Notes under the pieces: generated by a model
Seen by the model: only the letters and a program-made list of their open reading frames with translations
Database searches by the model: none
Told to the model about the DNA's origin: nothing
Program-made: the position numbers and the translations under genes
NCBI GenBank assembly: GCA_947500825.1
Contig: CANMTR010000004.1
Location: forward strand, 62,001-126,000
Length of the DNA stretch: 64,000 nucleotides
Direction: 5' to 3'
Origin: an uncultured Paracoccaceae bacterium
GTDB taxonomy: Bacteria > Pseudomonadota > Alphaproteobacteria > Rhodobacterales > Rhodobacteraceae
In this document: positions 27,750-38,179 of the stretch, piece by piece
How positions within the stretch are numbered: position 1 is the first letter of the stretch
Layout of the letters: the number at the start of each line of letters is the position of its first letter

Positions 27750-29053
27750 TCCGCACCGCCCTCGCCGCCCTCCTGCTGCTGGCCACCCCCGCCCTCGCCG
27801 AGGTCGAGGTGCAGGAGGTGACCTCCCCGGGCGGCATCGACGCATGGCTGGTGGAGGAGCACTCGATCCCCTTCACCGCGCTGGAGATCCGCTTCGTCCC
27901 CGGCGCCGCCCTCGACCGCGAGGGCAAGCGCGGCGCCGTGAACCTCATGGCGGGCCTCCTGGAGGAGGGGACGGGCGATCTGGACGCCCAGGGGTTCGCC
28001 GCCGCCCGCGACGAGCTCGCCGCCTCCTTCGGCTACGACGCCTCCGACGACGCCGTCTCCGTCTCCGCCCGCTTCCTGACCGAGAACCGCGACGCGGCGG
28101 TGGACCTGCTGCGCCGCTCAATCGTCGAGCCGGCCTTCACCCAGGAGGCGGTGGACCGTGTGCGCGACCAGGTCCTGTCGATCATCGCCAGCGACGCCAC
28201 CGATCCCGGCGCCATCGCCGCGCGCACCTGGGACGCGGCCGCCTATCCCGACCACCCCTACGGCCGCCCGGTTGAGGGCACGCGCGACAGCGTCGAGGGC
28301 CTCACCCGCGACGATATCGTCCAGGCCCACCGCGACACGCTGGTGCGCGACGACGTCTACGTCTCGGCCGTGGGCGACATCACCCCCGAGGAGCTCGGCG
28401 CGCTTCTCGACGACCTCTTGGGCGAGCTGCCCCGGTCGACCGAGGCGCCGATGCCCGAAACCGCCGGCTGGTCGATCGAGCCCGGCGTCCAGGTGGTGGA
28501 TTTCGACACGCCCCAGTCGGTCGTGGTCTTCGGCCAGCAGGGGATGGAGCGCGACGACCCCGACTTCTTCCCCGCCTACGTGCTGACCCACATCTTCGGC
28601 GGCGGCGGCTTCGAATCGCGCCTGATGGAGGAAGTCCGCGTGGAGCGTGGCCTGACCTACGGCATCGGCGCCTATCTCGCGCCTCGCGAGTATTCCGAAG
28701 TGCTGATGGGCCAGGCGGCCTCGGCCAATTCCAGCACGGCCGAGATGGTGGAGGTGGTGCAGGACGAATGGGCCCGCATCGCCGACGGCGTCACCCAGGA
28801 GGAGCTGGACGAGGCCAAGACCTACCTCACCGGCGCCTATCCGCTGCGCTTCGACGGCAACGCCAACATCGCGGGGATCCTCGTGGCCATGCAGATGGAC
28901 GAGCTCTCGCCGGACTACATCGCCACCCGCAACGACCGGATCGAGGAGATCACCCTGGACGACATCTCCCGCGTCGCGGGCGAGCTCTATCGCCCGGACG
29001 AGCTGTCCTTCGTGGTGGTCGGCCAGCCGGAGGGCCTTCCGGCCACGAACTGA
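27746..29053 (+). CDS. M16 family peptidase-like protein lacking the zinc motif
   Basis: 435 residues with a signal peptide ([17 protein letters not shown]). At the position where the HxxEH motif should be, it reads [12 protein letters not shown], so zinc ligands are missing. The second half ([29 protein letters not shown]) is well conserved, including the R/Y-type substrate-binding part. In this family, inactive members pair with an active one, and AGGAGG at 27733 plus the ATGA overlap couple its translation to the active partner. Confidence 0.93.
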   Translation: MIRTALAALLLLATPALAEVEVQEVTSPGGIDAWLVEEHSIPFTALEIRFVPGAALDREGKRGAVNLMAGLLEEGTGDLDAQGFAAARDELAASFGYDASDDAVSVSARFLTENRDAAVDLLRRSIVEPAFTQEAVDRVRDQVLSIIASDATDPGAIAARTWDAAAYPDHPYGRPVEGTRDSVEGLTRDDIVQAHRDTLVRDDVYVSAVGDITPEELGALLDDLLGELPRSTEAPMPETAGWSIEPGVQVVDFDTPQSVVVFGQQGMERDDPDFFPAYVLTHIFGGGGFESRLMEEVRVERGLTYGIGAYLAPREYSEVLMGQAASANSSTAEMVEVVQDEWARIADGVTQEELDEAKTYLTGAYPLRFDGNANIAGILVAMQMDELSPDYIATRNDRIEEITLDDISRVAGELYRPDELSFVVVGQPEGLPATN

Positions 29054-29123
29054 GCGGATTTCCTGTGGACGATTGCGGATAATCCGTTTCCCGGGGCGCA
29101 CGTGCCGTGCTAGCGGTTGTGTC

Positions 29124-30971
29124 ATGACCGCGCACGACCGCAACATCGGCACCGACCGTCCCCGCATCCGCGCCCTCGACGAGGCCGCGATCAACCGCAT
29201 CGCCGCCGGCGAGGTGGTCGAGCGCCCCGCCTCCGCCGTCAAGGAGCTGGTGGAGAACGCCATCGACGCCGGCGCCACCCGGATCGATGTCGCCTATGCC
29301 GACGGCGGCAAGTCCCTGATCCGCGTCACCGACGACGGCTGCGGCATGGCGCCCGAGGACCTGCCCCTCGCGCTCACCCGCCACGCCACCTCCAAGATCG
29401 ACGGCACCGACCTTCTGTCGATCACCTCCTTCGGCTTCCGGGGCGAGGCGCTGCCCTCCCTCGCGGCGGTGGGCCGGCTCGCGCTCACCTCCCGCGCGGC
29501 GGGGGGCGAGGGGGCGTGCCTGTCGGTCTCGGGCGGGCGCGCCGACCCGGTGAAGCCGGCCGCGATCCGGCGCGGTACCGTGGTCGAGCTGCGCGACCTC
29601 TTCTACGCCACGCCCGCCCGGCTCAAGTTCCTGCGCACCGACCGGGCCGAGGCCCAGGCCATCGCCGACGCGGTGCGCCGCCTCGCCATGGCCGAGCCGC
29701 TGGTGGGGTTCACCTTGCGCGACGTCACCGGCGGCGGCGAGGGGCGCGAGGTGTTCCGCGCCGAGGCCGGGCAGGGCGACTTCTTCGACGCGCTCCAAGC
29801 CCGGCTGTCACGCGTCCTCGGCCCCGATTTCGCCGCCAACGCGCTCCGGATCGACACCGCGCGCGAGGACGTGGCGCTGACGGGGTTCGCGGCGCTCCCC
29901 ACCTATTCGCGCGGCGCGGCGACCCACCAGTACCTCTTCGTCAACGGGCGCCCGGTGCGCGACAAGCTCCTCTCGGGCGCCCTGCGCGGCGCCTACCAGG
30001 ACGTTCTGCCGCGCGACCGCCACGCCGTCGCCGCCCTCTTCGTGGAGCTCGACCCGACCCGGGTGGACCAGAACGTCCACCCCGCCAAGACCGAGGTCCG
30101 CTTCCGCGACCCCGGCACCGTGCGCGGGCTCATCGTCTCGGCCCTCAAGCACGCCCTGGCCGAGCACGGCCACCGCACGTCGAGCACCGTCTCCGACGCC
30201 ACCCTCGGCGCCTTCCGCCCCGAGCCGGAAGGCCCCCGCGTCTACCAGATGGACCGGCCCCGCCCCGGATCGTCGCGCCCCGCCCGCCCCCCCGCGCCCG
30301 AGCCCGGCTTCGCCGAGACCAGCGCCGTCTTCGCCCGCGTGGACGCGCCCGCGCCGGACCGGGAGGCCGGGGACGCCCCCACCACCCCGCCCGAATCCCA
30401 ACCGCTCGGGGCCGCGCGGGGCCAGATCCACGAGAACTACGTCATCGCCCAGACCGAGGGCGGCATGGTGATCGTCGACCAGCACGCCGCCCACGAGCGG
30501 CTCGTCTACGAGCGGCTCAAGCGCCAGATGGCCGAGAGGGGCGTCGCCGCACAGGCCCTCCTCATCCCCGAGATCGTGGAGATGGGGGAGGGCGAGGCCG
30601 CCCGCCTCCTCGACATCGCGGACGACCTGCACCGCGCCGGCCTCGCGGTGGAGGCGTTCGGCGCGGGCGCCGTGGCCGTGCGCGAGACCCCCGCGATCCT
30701 GGGCGAGGTCGACGCGGCCGCGCTCCTGCGCGACATCCTCGACGGGCTCGACGACGGCACCGCCTCCCTCGCCGCCCGCATCGACGCGGTGCTGAGCCGC
30801 ATGTCCTGCCACGGATCGGTCCGCTCGGGCCGCCGGATGGGGGCCGCCGAGATGAACGCGCTCCTGCGCGAGATGGAGGCGACGCCCCGCTCGGGCCAGT
30901 GCAACCACGGCCGCCCCACCTACGTGGAGCTGCGCCTGGCGGACATCGAGCGGCTCTTCGGGCGCACATGA
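29124..30971 (+). CDS. mutL: DNA mismatch repair protein MutL
   Basis: 615 residues. The GHKL ATPase part is clear ([20 protein letters not shown] as a block, [22 protein letters not shown]). The C-terminal domain carries the endonuclease motif [12 protein letters not shown], with the further SCHGSVRSG and [11 protein letters not shown] elements, so this is the nicking type of MutL used by bacteria without MutH. A Pro-rich linker separates the halves. ATG 29124 is used; the upstream frame extension has no homology. It overlaps rmuC by four bases. Confidence 0.96.
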   Translation: MTAHDRNIGTDRPRIRALDEAAINRIAAGEVVERPASAVKELVENAIDAGATRIDVAYADGGKSLIRVTDDGCGMAPEDLPLALTRHATSKIDGTDLLSITSFGFRGEALPSLAAVGRLALTSRAAGGEGACLSVSGGRADPVKPAAIRRGTVVELRDLFYATPARLKFLRTDRAEAQAIADAVRRLAMAEPLVGFTLRDVTGGGEGREVFRAEAGQGDFFDALQARLSRVLGPDFAANALRIDTAREDVALTGFAALPTYSRGAATHQYLFVNGRPVRDKLLSGALRGAYQDVLPRDRHAVAALFVELDPTRVDQNVHPAKTEVRFRDPGTVRGLIVSALKHALAEHGHRTSSTVSDATLGAFRPEPEGPRVYQMDRPRPGSSRPARPPAPEPGFAETSAVFARVDAPAPDREAGDAPTTPPESQPLGAARGQIHENYVIAQTEGGMVIVDQHAAHERLVYERLKRQMAERGVAAQALLIPEIVEMGEGEAARLLDIADDLHRAGLAVEAFGAGAVAVRETPAILGEVDAAALLRDILDGLDDGTASLAARIDAVLSRMSCHGSVRSGRRMGAAEMNALLREMEATPRSGQCNHGRPTYVELRLADIERLFGRT

Positions 30972-32191
30972 TCGACCGTTTCCTGACCGCGCTCGCGGGC
31001 GGCGATCCCGCCGCCCTGGCGGTCCTCGCCGCCCTGTCGCTCGCAGCACTCCTCGTGGCGCTCATGCTCGCCGCCCTGTCGCGCGCGGGCCGCTCGGCGC
31101 GCGCCTCCGAGCGGCTGGCCGTCGAGCTGCGCCGCATGACCGGCGACGTCCATGCCCTGGGCACGGGCCAGACCCAGCTCGCCGGCTCACTCCAGACCGT
31201 GAGCGAGACCACCGCCAACGCCCAGATGCGGATGCTCCAGACCGTCGAGTCGCGCCTCGCCGAGGTGCAGCGCAACATGGGCGAGCGGATGGCCGAGCAG
31301 AACCTGCGCCAGCAGCGCACCATCTCGGACATGCAGGCCAAGCTGCACGAGACGCTGCACGGCCAGGCCAAGCGCACCACCACGTCGCTCACCCAGCTCC
31401 AGGAGCGGCTGGCCACCATCGACAAGGCCCAGGACAACATCCAGAAGCTCTCGGGCGACGTGCTCACGCTCCAGGACATCCTCTCCAACAAGCAGCGCCG
31501 CGGCATGTTCGGAGAGATCCAGCTCACCGACATCGTCTCCAAGGCGCTGCCCGCGGACAGTTACGCCCTCCAGCACACGCTGCCCAACGGCTCGCGCGCC
31601 GATTGCCTGATCCACCTGCCCAACCCGCCGGGCCCCATTGTCATCGACGCCAAGTTCCCCTTCGAGGCCTACGAGAGCTACGCCGCCGCCGACACCCGCG
31701 AAGGGCAGGAGCGCGCGCTCAAGGCGCTGGGCCAGGCCGTGCGCAAGCATATCCGCGACATCTCCGAGAAATACATCCTCGAAGGCGACACCGCCGACGG
31801 CGCGCTCATGTTCCTGCCCTCCGAGGCGGTCTATGCCGAGCTTCACGCGCGCCTGCCCCATATCGTGCGCGAGGGCTTCGCCGCGCGGGTCTGGATCGTC
31901 TCGCCCACCACCTGCATGGCCACGCTCAACACCATGCGCGCCATCCTCAAGGACGCGCGCATGCGCGAGCAGGCGGGCGCCATCCGCAAGGAGCTGGGTC
32001 TGCTGAACGCCGACGTGGAGCGCCTGGGCGAGCGCGTGGGCAACCTCGACCGCCACTTCGAGCAGGCGAGGAAGGACGTGGAGCAGATCCGCGTCTCTTC
32101 GGAGAAGGCCGGCAAGCGCGCGGCCCGCCTGCACAATTTCGACTTCGAGGAGCTCGCGCCCGAGGAGCGCGCCGCCCTTCCCGGCGCCTGA
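30968..32191 (+). CDS. rmuC: DNA recombination protein RmuC family
   Basis: 407 residues. One N-terminal membrane helix (about 14-38) is followed by a long coiled coil (about 45-175) and the RmuC nuclease-like domain with [36 protein letters not shown] and [15 protein letters not shown]. RmuC limits inversion at short repeats in E. coli. Start ATG 30968 overlaps the mutL stop (ATGA), so both repair proteins are co-translated. Confidence 0.94.
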   Translation: MIDRFLTALAGGDPAALAVLAALSLAALLVALMLAALSRAGRSARASERLAVELRRMTGDVHALGTGQTQLAGSLQTVSETTANAQMRMLQTVESRLAEVQRNMGERMAEQNLRQQRTISDMQAKLHETLHGQAKRTTTSLTQLQERLATIDKAQDNIQKLSGDVLTLQDILSNKQRRGMFGEIQLTDIVSKALPADSYALQHTLPNGSRADCLIHLPNPPGPIVIDAKFPFEAYESYAAADTREGQERALKALGQAVRKHIRDISEKYILEGDTADGALMFLPSEAVYAELHARLPHIVREGFAARVWIVSPTTCMATLNTMRAILKDARMREQAGAIRKELGLLNADVERLGERVGNLDRHFEQARKDVEQIRVSSEKAGKRAARLHNFDFEELAPEERAALPGA

Positions 32192-32309
32192 GGCGGAGTG
32201 CCGCGCGGGGCGGGACATCCACGCGCCCCCGCGCTATGTCCCGCCTGTCCGGTGAAACCCGGCCCGCCGCGCCACCGTGACTGCCCCAGACAGGACGAAC
32301 GATCCCCAT

Positions 32310-33596
32310 ATGCCTTTCGAGACCCCCCTCGCGCCCCGCCGCGTCGCTATCGTCGGCGGCGGCATCTCGGGACTCGCGGCCGCCTGGTGCCTCAGGGACG
32401 AAGCCCATGTCACCCTCTACGAGGCCGCGCCGCGCCTCGGGGGCCATGCCCGCACCGTCACCGCCGGCCGAAACGGCGACCAGCCGGTGGACACGGGCTT
32501 CATCGTCTTCAACCGCGTCAACTATCCCCACATGTGCGCCATGTTCGCTGAGCTGGGCGTGCCGGTGACGGACAGTTCCATGAGCTTCGGCGCCTCCTTC
32601 GGGCAGGGCCGGTTCGAATACGGGCTGCGCAACATGGGCGCCCTCTTCGCCCGGCGGCGCAACGCCTGCGATCCGCGCTTCCTGCGGATGCTGCGCGACA
32701 TCTTCCGCTTCAACGCCCGTGCCCGCGACCTCGCCGAGCGCGAGGACCTGGCGCTGGGCGACTTCCTCGACCGCCTCGGCACCGGCGCGTGGTTCCGCGA
32801 CCGCTACCTGCTGCCGCTCTCGGGCGCGATCTGGTCCACGCCCGCGGCGGGCATCCTCGACTTTCCCGCCCGCGCGCTGGTGCGTTTCTTCGACAACCAC
32901 GCGCTCCTGCACCATTCCGGCCAGCACCAGTGGCTCACGGTGGAGGGCGGGTCGGTCGAATACGTCCGCCGCCTCCGGGATGCCCTGTCGCGCGCGGGTG
33001 TGGACCTGCGCCCGGGCACGCCGGTCCGCTCCGTCCGCCGCCACGCCGAAGGGGTGGAGATCATGGCCGGCGGCGAGGTCGAGCACGCCGACGAGGTGAT
33101 CCTGGCCACCCATTCCGACGACGCCCTGTCGCTCCTGTCGGACCCGAGCGAGACCGAGCGGCAGGCGCTGTCGTCCATCCGCTACCAGCCCAACCGCGCC
33201 GTCCTGCATGCCGATCCGTCGGTCATGCCCACGCGGCGCGCCGTCTGGTCGTCGTGGAACTACTGCGAGCCCGAGCGTCCCGGCCAGGCCATCTCGCTCA
33301 CCTACTGGATGAACTCGCTCCAGCCGATCCCGGAGAGCGATCCCCATTTCGTCACCCTCAACCCCACACGGCCCATCGCCGAGGAGCTGACCTACGACGA
33401 GACGACCTTCCGCCACCCCGTCTACGACCTCGCCGCCGAGGCGGGGCGCGAACGTATCCGGGCCCTCAACGGCACCCGCCGGACATGGTTCTGCGGCGCC
33501 TGGATGCGCGACGGCTTCCACGAGGACGGCTTTGCCTCCGCCGTGGACGTGGTCCGCGCCATGGGGGCCGAGCGCGGCGCCCTGGCGGCCGAGTAG
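32310..33596 (+). CDS. FAD-dependent oxidoreductase (amine oxidase/desaturase-like)
   Basis: 428 residues from ATG 32310. The dinucleotide-binding motif VAIVGGGISGLAAAW is at the N-terminus, followed by YEAAPRLGGHA and a C-terminal FCGAWMRDGFHEDGFAS that closes the FAD site. It belongs to the flavoproteins found with DUF1365 and cyclopropane-type fatty acid methyltransferase genes; in Rhodobacter such genes are in the RpoE-ChrR singlet oxygen regulon and some act on fatty acids. No methyltransferase is present here. First gene of a four-gene plus-strand operon. Substrate inferred to be a lipid. Confidence 0.88.
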   Translation: MPFETPLAPRRVAIVGGGISGLAAAWCLRDEAHVTLYEAAPRLGGHARTVTAGRNGDQPVDTGFIVFNRVNYPHMCAMFAELGVPVTDSSMSFGASFGQGRFEYGLRNMGALFARRRNACDPRFLRMLRDIFRFNARARDLAEREDLALGDFLDRLGTGAWFRDRYLLPLSGAIWSTPAAGILDFPARALVRFFDNHALLHHSGQHQWLTVEGGSVEYVRRLRDALSRAGVDLRPGTPVRSVRRHAEGVEIMAGGEVEHADEVILATHSDDALSLLSDPSETERQALSSIRYQPNRAVLHADPSVMPTRRAVWSSWNYCEPERPGQAISLTYWMNSLQPIPESDPHFVTLNPTRPIAEELTYDETTFRHPVYDLAAEAGRERIRALNGTRRTWFCGAWMRDGFHEDGFASAVDVVRAMGAERGALAAE

Positions 33597-33603
33597 CCCC
33601 GGG

Positions 33604-34422
33604 ATGGGTCGCGTCGAGCATATCGCCGGACGCACCTGGCATGGGCGCAAGGGGGGCGTCTCCAACGCCTTCTCCTACGGGATCGACTACGTCCTCCTCG
33701 ACGCCGAGGACCCCGCACCGGCCGCGCCGCGCCTCTTCGGGCGCAACCGCGCCGGGCTGGCCTCGCTCTTTGATTCCGACCACGGGGGTGCGCCGGGGCA
33801 GGGCCGGGGGGCTGCCTGGCTGCGCGAGGCGCTGGCCGACCGCGGCCTGTCGCACCTCGCCCACCGCATCGAGCTTCTGGCCCAGCCGCGCATCCTGGGC
33901 CACGTCTTCAACCCGGTGGCCTTCTGGCTGGTGCGCGACCGCGCGGGCGCGCTCCGCGCCGTGGTGGCCGAGGTCACCAACACCTTCGGCGACCGCCATT
34001 CCTACCTGTGCCACCGCGACGACCTCGCGCCCATCCGCCCCTCCGACACCCTCCATGCGCGCAAGTGCTTCCACGTCTCGCCGTTCCAGCGCATCGGGGG
34101 CGGCTACGCCTTCCATTTCGACGTGGACGGGCCGCGCATCGCCATCCGCATCGACTTCGCCGACGGCGCGGACGGGCTGGTCGCCACGCTGACCGGCCCG
34201 CGCCGGCCGCTGACGGCGCGCTCGCTCCTGTCGGCGGCGTTTCGCCGTCCCTTCGGCGCGCGCCGCGTCCTCGCGCTGATCCACTGGCAGGCCGCGCGCC
34301 TGTGGTGGAAGGGCGCGCTTTACGTCCCCCGGCCCGATCCACCCACCGCGCCCCTGTCCGGCCCCTCCGACGAGGCGCCCGCGCGCGGAACTAACGAGCG
34401 GTCGCGCGCGCTCAACAGGTAG
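33604..34422 (+). CDS. DUF1365 family protein
   Basis: 272 residues, eight bases after the flavoprotein gene. DUF1365 hallmarks are the N-terminal TWHGRKGGVSNAFSYGID block, PRILGHVFNPVAFWLV, EVTNTFGDRHSYLC and HARKCFHVSPF. The family is always associated with flavoproteins and fatty acid cyclopropane synthases, but has no proven chemistry. Start ATG 33604 follows the previous stop closely; longer frames are overlaps. Confidence 0.9.
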   Translation: MGRVEHIAGRTWHGRKGGVSNAFSYGIDYVLLDAEDPAPAAPRLFGRNRAGLASLFDSDHGGAPGQGRGAAWLREALADRGLSHLAHRIELLAQPRILGHVFNPVAFWLVRDRAGALRAVVAEVTNTFGDRHSYLCHRDDLAPIRPSDTLHARKCFHVSPFQRIGGGYAFHFDVDGPRIAIRIDFADGADGLVATLTGPRRPLTARSLLSAAFRRPFGARRVLALIHWQAARLWWKGALYVPRPDPPTAPLSGPSDEAPARGTNERSRALNR

Positions 34423-34474
34423 GTTCGCCGGCAAAGACGCCGGTTGCCGAAACCGGATCGGGACTGGCCTATTC

Positions 34475-35038
34475 ATGGAAGTGTTCGTCTATCTGAGCGT
34501 GATCTTCGGGCTGGCGCTCGTCCTCATCGCCATCCGGGGCCGGTTCCTGGCCTTCCGCGGCCAGCGTCCCTGCGAATATGTCGGTCTGGGCCCCGAGCTG
34601 GACCTCGTCCGACACCTCGACGGCCGCAACATCTGCGAGGGGGTGATCTTCGGCCCCACGGGGCGAATGACCTCGCGGTTCCGCGCCGTCATGTCCGGGC
34701 GCTGGTCGGGGATCGACGGCACCGTGGACGTCGAGTTCAAGTACGACGGCGGCGGCACCCAGTCCCGCGCCTGGCACCTCAACGTGTCCGAGACGGGCCG
34801 CATCACCGCCCGCGCCGACGACATCGTCGGCACCGGGCGCGGACAGGCGATGGGGCCGACGGTGCAGATGATCTATACCATCATCCTTCCCGAGGACGCT
34901 GGCGGCTATACCTTGTCGGTGACCGACTGGATGTATCTCACCGAGGGCGGCACGATCCTCAACCGCAGCCAGTTCCGCAAGGGCGAGGTGCTGGTGGCCG
35001 AGCTGGTTGCGACGATCCGCAAGGAGGAGGGCGCATGA
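34475..35038 (+). CDS. DUF3833 family protein
   Basis: 187 residues with an uncleaved-looking N-terminal hydrophobic helix (EVFVYLSVIFGLALVLIAI). The rest is a beta-rich domain with RFRAVMSGRWSGIDGTVDVE, QMIYTIILPEDAGGY and DWMYLTEGGTILNRSQF, the DUF3833 pattern. It is probably anchored to the inner membrane with the lipocalin-like part outside. Its stop overlaps the next start. Function unknown; its context suggests lipid handling during oxidative stress. Confidence 0.85.
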   Translation: MEVFVYLSVIFGLALVLIAIRGRFLAFRGQRPCEYVGLGPELDLVRHLDGRNICEGVIFGPTGRMTSRFRAVMSGRWSGIDGTVDVEFKYDGGGTQSRAWHLNVSETGRITARADDIVGTGRGQAMGPTVQMIYTIILPEDAGGYTLSVTDWMYLTEGGTILNRSQFRKGEVLVAELVATIRKEEGA

Positions 35039-35769
35039 TGCGCGATTGGTCCGGCAAGCGGTACTGGCTCGTGGGCGCGTCCGAGGGGTTGGGCCGCGCG
35101 CTCGCCCACCGCCTGTCGCGCGCGGGCGCCCACCTCGTCCTGTCGGCCCGCTCCGAGGACAGGCTCCACGCCCTCGCCGCCGAGCTGCCCGGCGGATCGG
35201 AGGTCGTGCCCTGCGACGTCACCGACGACGCCAGCGTCTCGCACGCGGTCTCGGCGGCCGGAGAGATCGACGGCATGCTCTACCTCGCGGGCGTCTACTG
35301 GCCGCAATCGGCCGCCGAATGGGACCCCGACCAGGTGATCAAGATGGCCGAGGTGAACTTCACCGGCGCCGTGCGCGTGCTGGGCCACGTGGTGCCCGCC
35401 TTCACCGCCCGCGACCGTGGCCACATCGTGCTCACCGGCTCGCTGTCGGGCTTCCGGGGCCTGCCCAGCTCCGTCGGCTACGCCGCGTCCAAGGCCGGCG
35501 TCATGGTCCTGGCCGAGGGGATGCATGCCGACCTGCGCCGCACCGGCGTGCAGGTGCAGCTCGTCAATCCGGGCTTCATCCGCACCCGCCTCACGGACAA
35601 GAACGACTTCCGCATGCCCCAGATCATGGAGCCCGAGGCCGCGGCGGAGACGGTCTTCGACCACATCTCCGGCACCCGCTTCGCGCGCCACTTCCCTAAC
35701 GGGCTGGCCACCGCCCTGCGCGGGCTGAACTTCCTGCCCGACGGGCTCTACTACCGGATCGTGGGCTAG
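35035..35769 (+). CDS. Short-chain dehydrogenase/reductase
   Basis: 244 residues from ATG 35035, with AAGGAGG at 35021-35027. The cofactor motif LVGASEGLGRAL (classical TGxxxGxG variant), the NFTGAV region, catalytic Ser in GSLSGFRG and the YAASK active site (Tyr-x-x-x-Lys) are intact. Last gene of the flavoprotein/DUF1365/DUF3833 operon; its substrate is likely a lipid-derived carbonyl or alcohol, by association only. Confidence 0.92.
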   Translation: MMRDWSGKRYWLVGASEGLGRALAHRLSRAGAHLVLSARSEDRLHALAAELPGGSEVVPCDVTDDASVSHAVSAAGEIDGMLYLAGVYWPQSAAEWDPDQVIKMAEVNFTGAVRVLGHVVPAFTARDRGHIVLTGSLSGFRGLPSSVGYAASKAGVMVLAEGMHADLRRTGVQVQLVNPGFIRTRLTDKNDFRMPQIMEPEAAAETVFDHISGTRFARHFPNGLATALRGLNFLPDGLYYRIVG

Positions 35770-35808
35770 GGGGCCGCGCAGGCCCCCGCCCGTCTGGCCC
35801 CCGCGCCT

Positions 35809-36441
35809 TTAGCCTAGGTCCGGCTCGGTCGCGGCGAAGTCCTCGTCGCGCTTCAGCCGCTCCCACCAGTCCGACAGGTCGCCCGCGTTCAGCACCTCGT
35901 CGAGATGGGGCGTCAGCCCGATATAGAAGATGAGCGGCCCCAGGTAGTAGTCCGCGAGGCTCGCATGGGCGCCCGCCAGCCACGGATCACCCTCCCGGAT
36001 CTCTCCCACCAGGTCCATGAACCTCTTGGCCGTCTCCAGCGTCTCCCGGTGCTGTTCCTCGGTGGGGTTGCCGATGAAGTCGGGCTTGATGTGGTAGAAC
36101 GCCACCCCCACCAGCGCGTCGTAGCCGTAGGCGTGGACGAGCGACATCACCTCGTCCATCCGCGCCCGGTCCCACGCGCCCTCGGGGATCGCCGATGGCC
36201 CGTCGCGCGTCGCCTCGACATAGCGCACGATGGCGTCGGTCTCGCGCAGGCGGCGCTCGTCGATGTCGAGGACGGGCACCTTGCCGAACGGGTGGCGCGC
36301 CAGGTGCTCCTCCTGGCGGGGCTCGCCTTTCAGCACGTTGACGGGGTTCTGGTCGTAGGCGACGCCCTTGCGCCGCATCACGATCCGGGCGGTGCGCACA
36401 TAGGTCGAGCCGTCGAACCCGTGCAGGACGGTATCTGACAT
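35809..36441 (-). CDS. Glutathione S-transferase family protein
   Basis: 210 residues. An N-terminal thioredoxin-like domain (LHGFDGSTYVRTARIVMRRK, FGKVPVLDIDERRLRETDAIVRY, where VPVL and ETDAI form the glutathione site) and an all-helical C-terminal domain fit a soluble GST. The catalytic Ser/Tyr is probably in GSTYVR. Convergent with the SDR gene. Conjugation substrate unknown. Confidence 0.92.
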   Translation of the reverse strand: MSDTVLHGFDGSTYVRTARIVMRRKGVAYDQNPVNVLKGEPRQEEHLARHPFGKVPVLDIDERRLRETDAIVRYVEATRDGPSAIPEGAWDRARMDEVMSLVHAYGYDALVGVAFYHIKPDFIGNPTEEQHRETLETAKRFMDLVGEIREGDPWLAGAHASLADYYLGPLIFYIGLTPHLDEVLNAGDLSDWWERLKRDEDFAATEPDLG

Positions 36442-36516
36442 GGGGGGTCCTTTCCGTGATATGCTGCCACCTGTCCTAGCGGCACGCCGCCCGCCGGCAA
36501 GCGCCTCGCGGAGACG

Positions 36517-38139
36517 TCAACAGAACGACCCCTGGCAGAACCAGCCCGCCCTGAGCCGCTTCCCGTGGGCATAGTAGAGCCACAGGATCTCGCCGCTCTC
36601 GCAGGTCGCGCGCCAGTAGTCGCGCGTGCCCGTGCGCCAGGCGGGGTCGTCCAGCCACCATTCCGGCGCGATCCGCTCGGGCCCCCTGGCGCGGGCCAGC
36701 GCCATGTCGCGGCCTCGCCAGCGGAACCGCTCGGGAGGCACCGGGCGGGCGGGGGCGCCCACCGGCTCGGGCGGCCAGATCAGCAGCGGGCGGGGCACCG
36801 GCGCGGGCGGCCAGGCCCGCGCGCCCGCGGAGAAGGCGGCGGCGACCTCCCGGTGCGCCTTCTCGGGGATGTGGGTGTCCACCGGGTGCAGCCGGGTGAT
36901 CCGCTCCGGCCCGATCCTCGTGCCCAGCCGGCCGATCAGGTCGGCCATGGCCGTGTCCCGGGGCGCCGCGGCGCCGTCTCCGGCCAGGGCGTCCTGGTGG
37001 GTGCGCACCGGCTCGCTCACCAGCACCTCGATCCGCAGCGCGTCGATGCCGTAGCCCGCGTCGATCCGCGCCACCCGCATCGCCAGCAGCGGGCGCAGCA
37101 CGTCGGCATCCTGGGCGGTGCGGGCCAGCGCCACGTCGACGCCGACCACGTCGCGGTCGGTGCGCGACATCTCCAGCAGGACCCGGCGCGCGCCCCGCCC
37201 CGCGGCGGCCAGGCGCTCGAACAGGGCGGGCAGCAGCCGGTCCACCGCCGCCATCACGTCCTCCTCCAGCCCGACGGGCTCGGGCAGGGTCATGCGGACC
37301 GCGAAACGGGCGTCCGGGCGCCGGGGCGCGATCGGGTCGGGGGCCATGCCCAGCACCTTGTCCAGCCGGTCCATCATCGGCTGGCCGAAGCGGCGCGACA
37401 GCCCCGCGCGGGGCTGGGCCACCAGATCGGAGATCCGGCGCAGGCCGAGCTGCGACAGCTCCGCCACCGTCGCAGGCTCCAGCCGCAGGGCCGCGACCGG
37501 CAGGTTGCCCACGCTCTGCCAGGTCTCCCCGGGCGGCGCGATCCGCGACACCGGCCCCTCCAGCGGGGGCGGGATCGCCGGCCCGCGCTTCGCCGCGCGG
37601 CTGCGGGTGGCGCGCGCCTCCTGGTCGATGGCGTCGCCCGACAGGGGCGGCGGCGGGCCGCGCCCGTCGGAATGGCGCGTCAGCGCCCAGGCCGCCCCGG
37701 GCGTGTCGGCCAGCCCGGCATGGACGGTAAGCCCCATGTCGGTGGCCTCCTCCACCGCTCGCGCCACCATCGCCTCCTCCCCGCCGAAGAGATGCGCGCA
37801 TCCCGTCACGTCCACCACCAGCGTGTCGGGCGGGTCCTCGGCCACCCGGGGGCCGAACCTGTCGGCCCAGCGCCTGAGCGCCGCCAGGAACGCCGCCTCG
37901 GCGGAGGGGTCGCGGGGGCGCAGGATCAGGTCGGGGTGGATCGCCGTGGCGTCGCGCAGGCGCTGGCCGGGGCGCAGGCCAAGCGCCTCGGCGGCGCGCG
38001 ACACGCAGTCGAGCACCTGCGCCCCGCGATGCCCCGCGACGGTGGCCACGGGCCGCTCCCCTTCGGGGTCCTCGCGCCGCATCAGGCGCTCGACCCCCAG
38101 CCGGGGGAACCACAGGCAGAGCAGGCGGTGATGGACCAT
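36517..38139 (-). CDS. imuB: ImuB-type Y-family polymerase-like protein
   Basis: 540 residues. The N-terminus LLCLWFPRLGVERL replaces the catalytic Asp-containing strand of true Y-family polymerases, as expected for ImuB, which scaffolds the DnaE2 error-prone polymerase during SOS mutagenesis. VVDVTGCAHLFGGEEAM, the helix-hairpin-helix-like LSQLGLRRISDLVAQPRAG in two parts, and SRRFGQPMMDRLDKVLG follow. An alphaproteobacterial LexA box lies 26 bases upstream of the start. The usual neighbours imuA and dnaE2 are not adjacent, so the cassette is split or incomplete here. Confidence 0.9.
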   Translation of the reverse strand: MVHHRLLCLWFPRLGVERLMRREDPEGERPVATVAGHRGAQVLDCVSRAAEALGLRPGQRLRDATAIHPDLILRPRDPSAEAAFLAALRRWADRFGPRVAEDPPDTLVVDVTGCAHLFGGEEAMVARAVEEATDMGLTVHAGLADTPGAAWALTRHSDGRGPPPPLSGDAIDQEARATRSRAAKRGPAIPPPLEGPVSRIAPPGETWQSVGNLPVAALRLEPATVAELSQLGLRRISDLVAQPRAGLSRRFGQPMMDRLDKVLGMAPDPIAPRRPDARFAVRMTLPEPVGLEEDVMAAVDRLLPALFERLAAAGRGARRVLLEMSRTDRDVVGVDVALARTAQDADVLRPLLAMRVARIDAGYGIDALRIEVLVSEPVRTHQDALAGDGAAAPRDTAMADLIGRLGTRIGPERITRLHPVDTHIPEKAHREVAAAFSAGARAWPPAPVPRPLLIWPPEPVGAPARPVPPERFRWRGRDMALARARGPERIAPEWWLDDPAWRTGTRDYWRATCESGEILWLYYAHGKRLRAGWFCQGSFC

Positions 38140-38164
38140 GGCGTCGATCCCGGAACGGCAGGAA

Positions 38165-38179
38165 GTTCACTATTTGTTC
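38165..38179 (-). promoter_or_regulatory. LexA (SOS) box in front of imuB
   Basis: GTTC-ACTATTT-GTTC at 38165-38179 is a perfect GTTC-N7-GTTC LexA box of the alphaproteobacterial type. A third GTTC follows at 38182-38185. The site is 26 bases upstream of the imuB ATG and would place imuB under SOS control. Confidence 0.88.
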
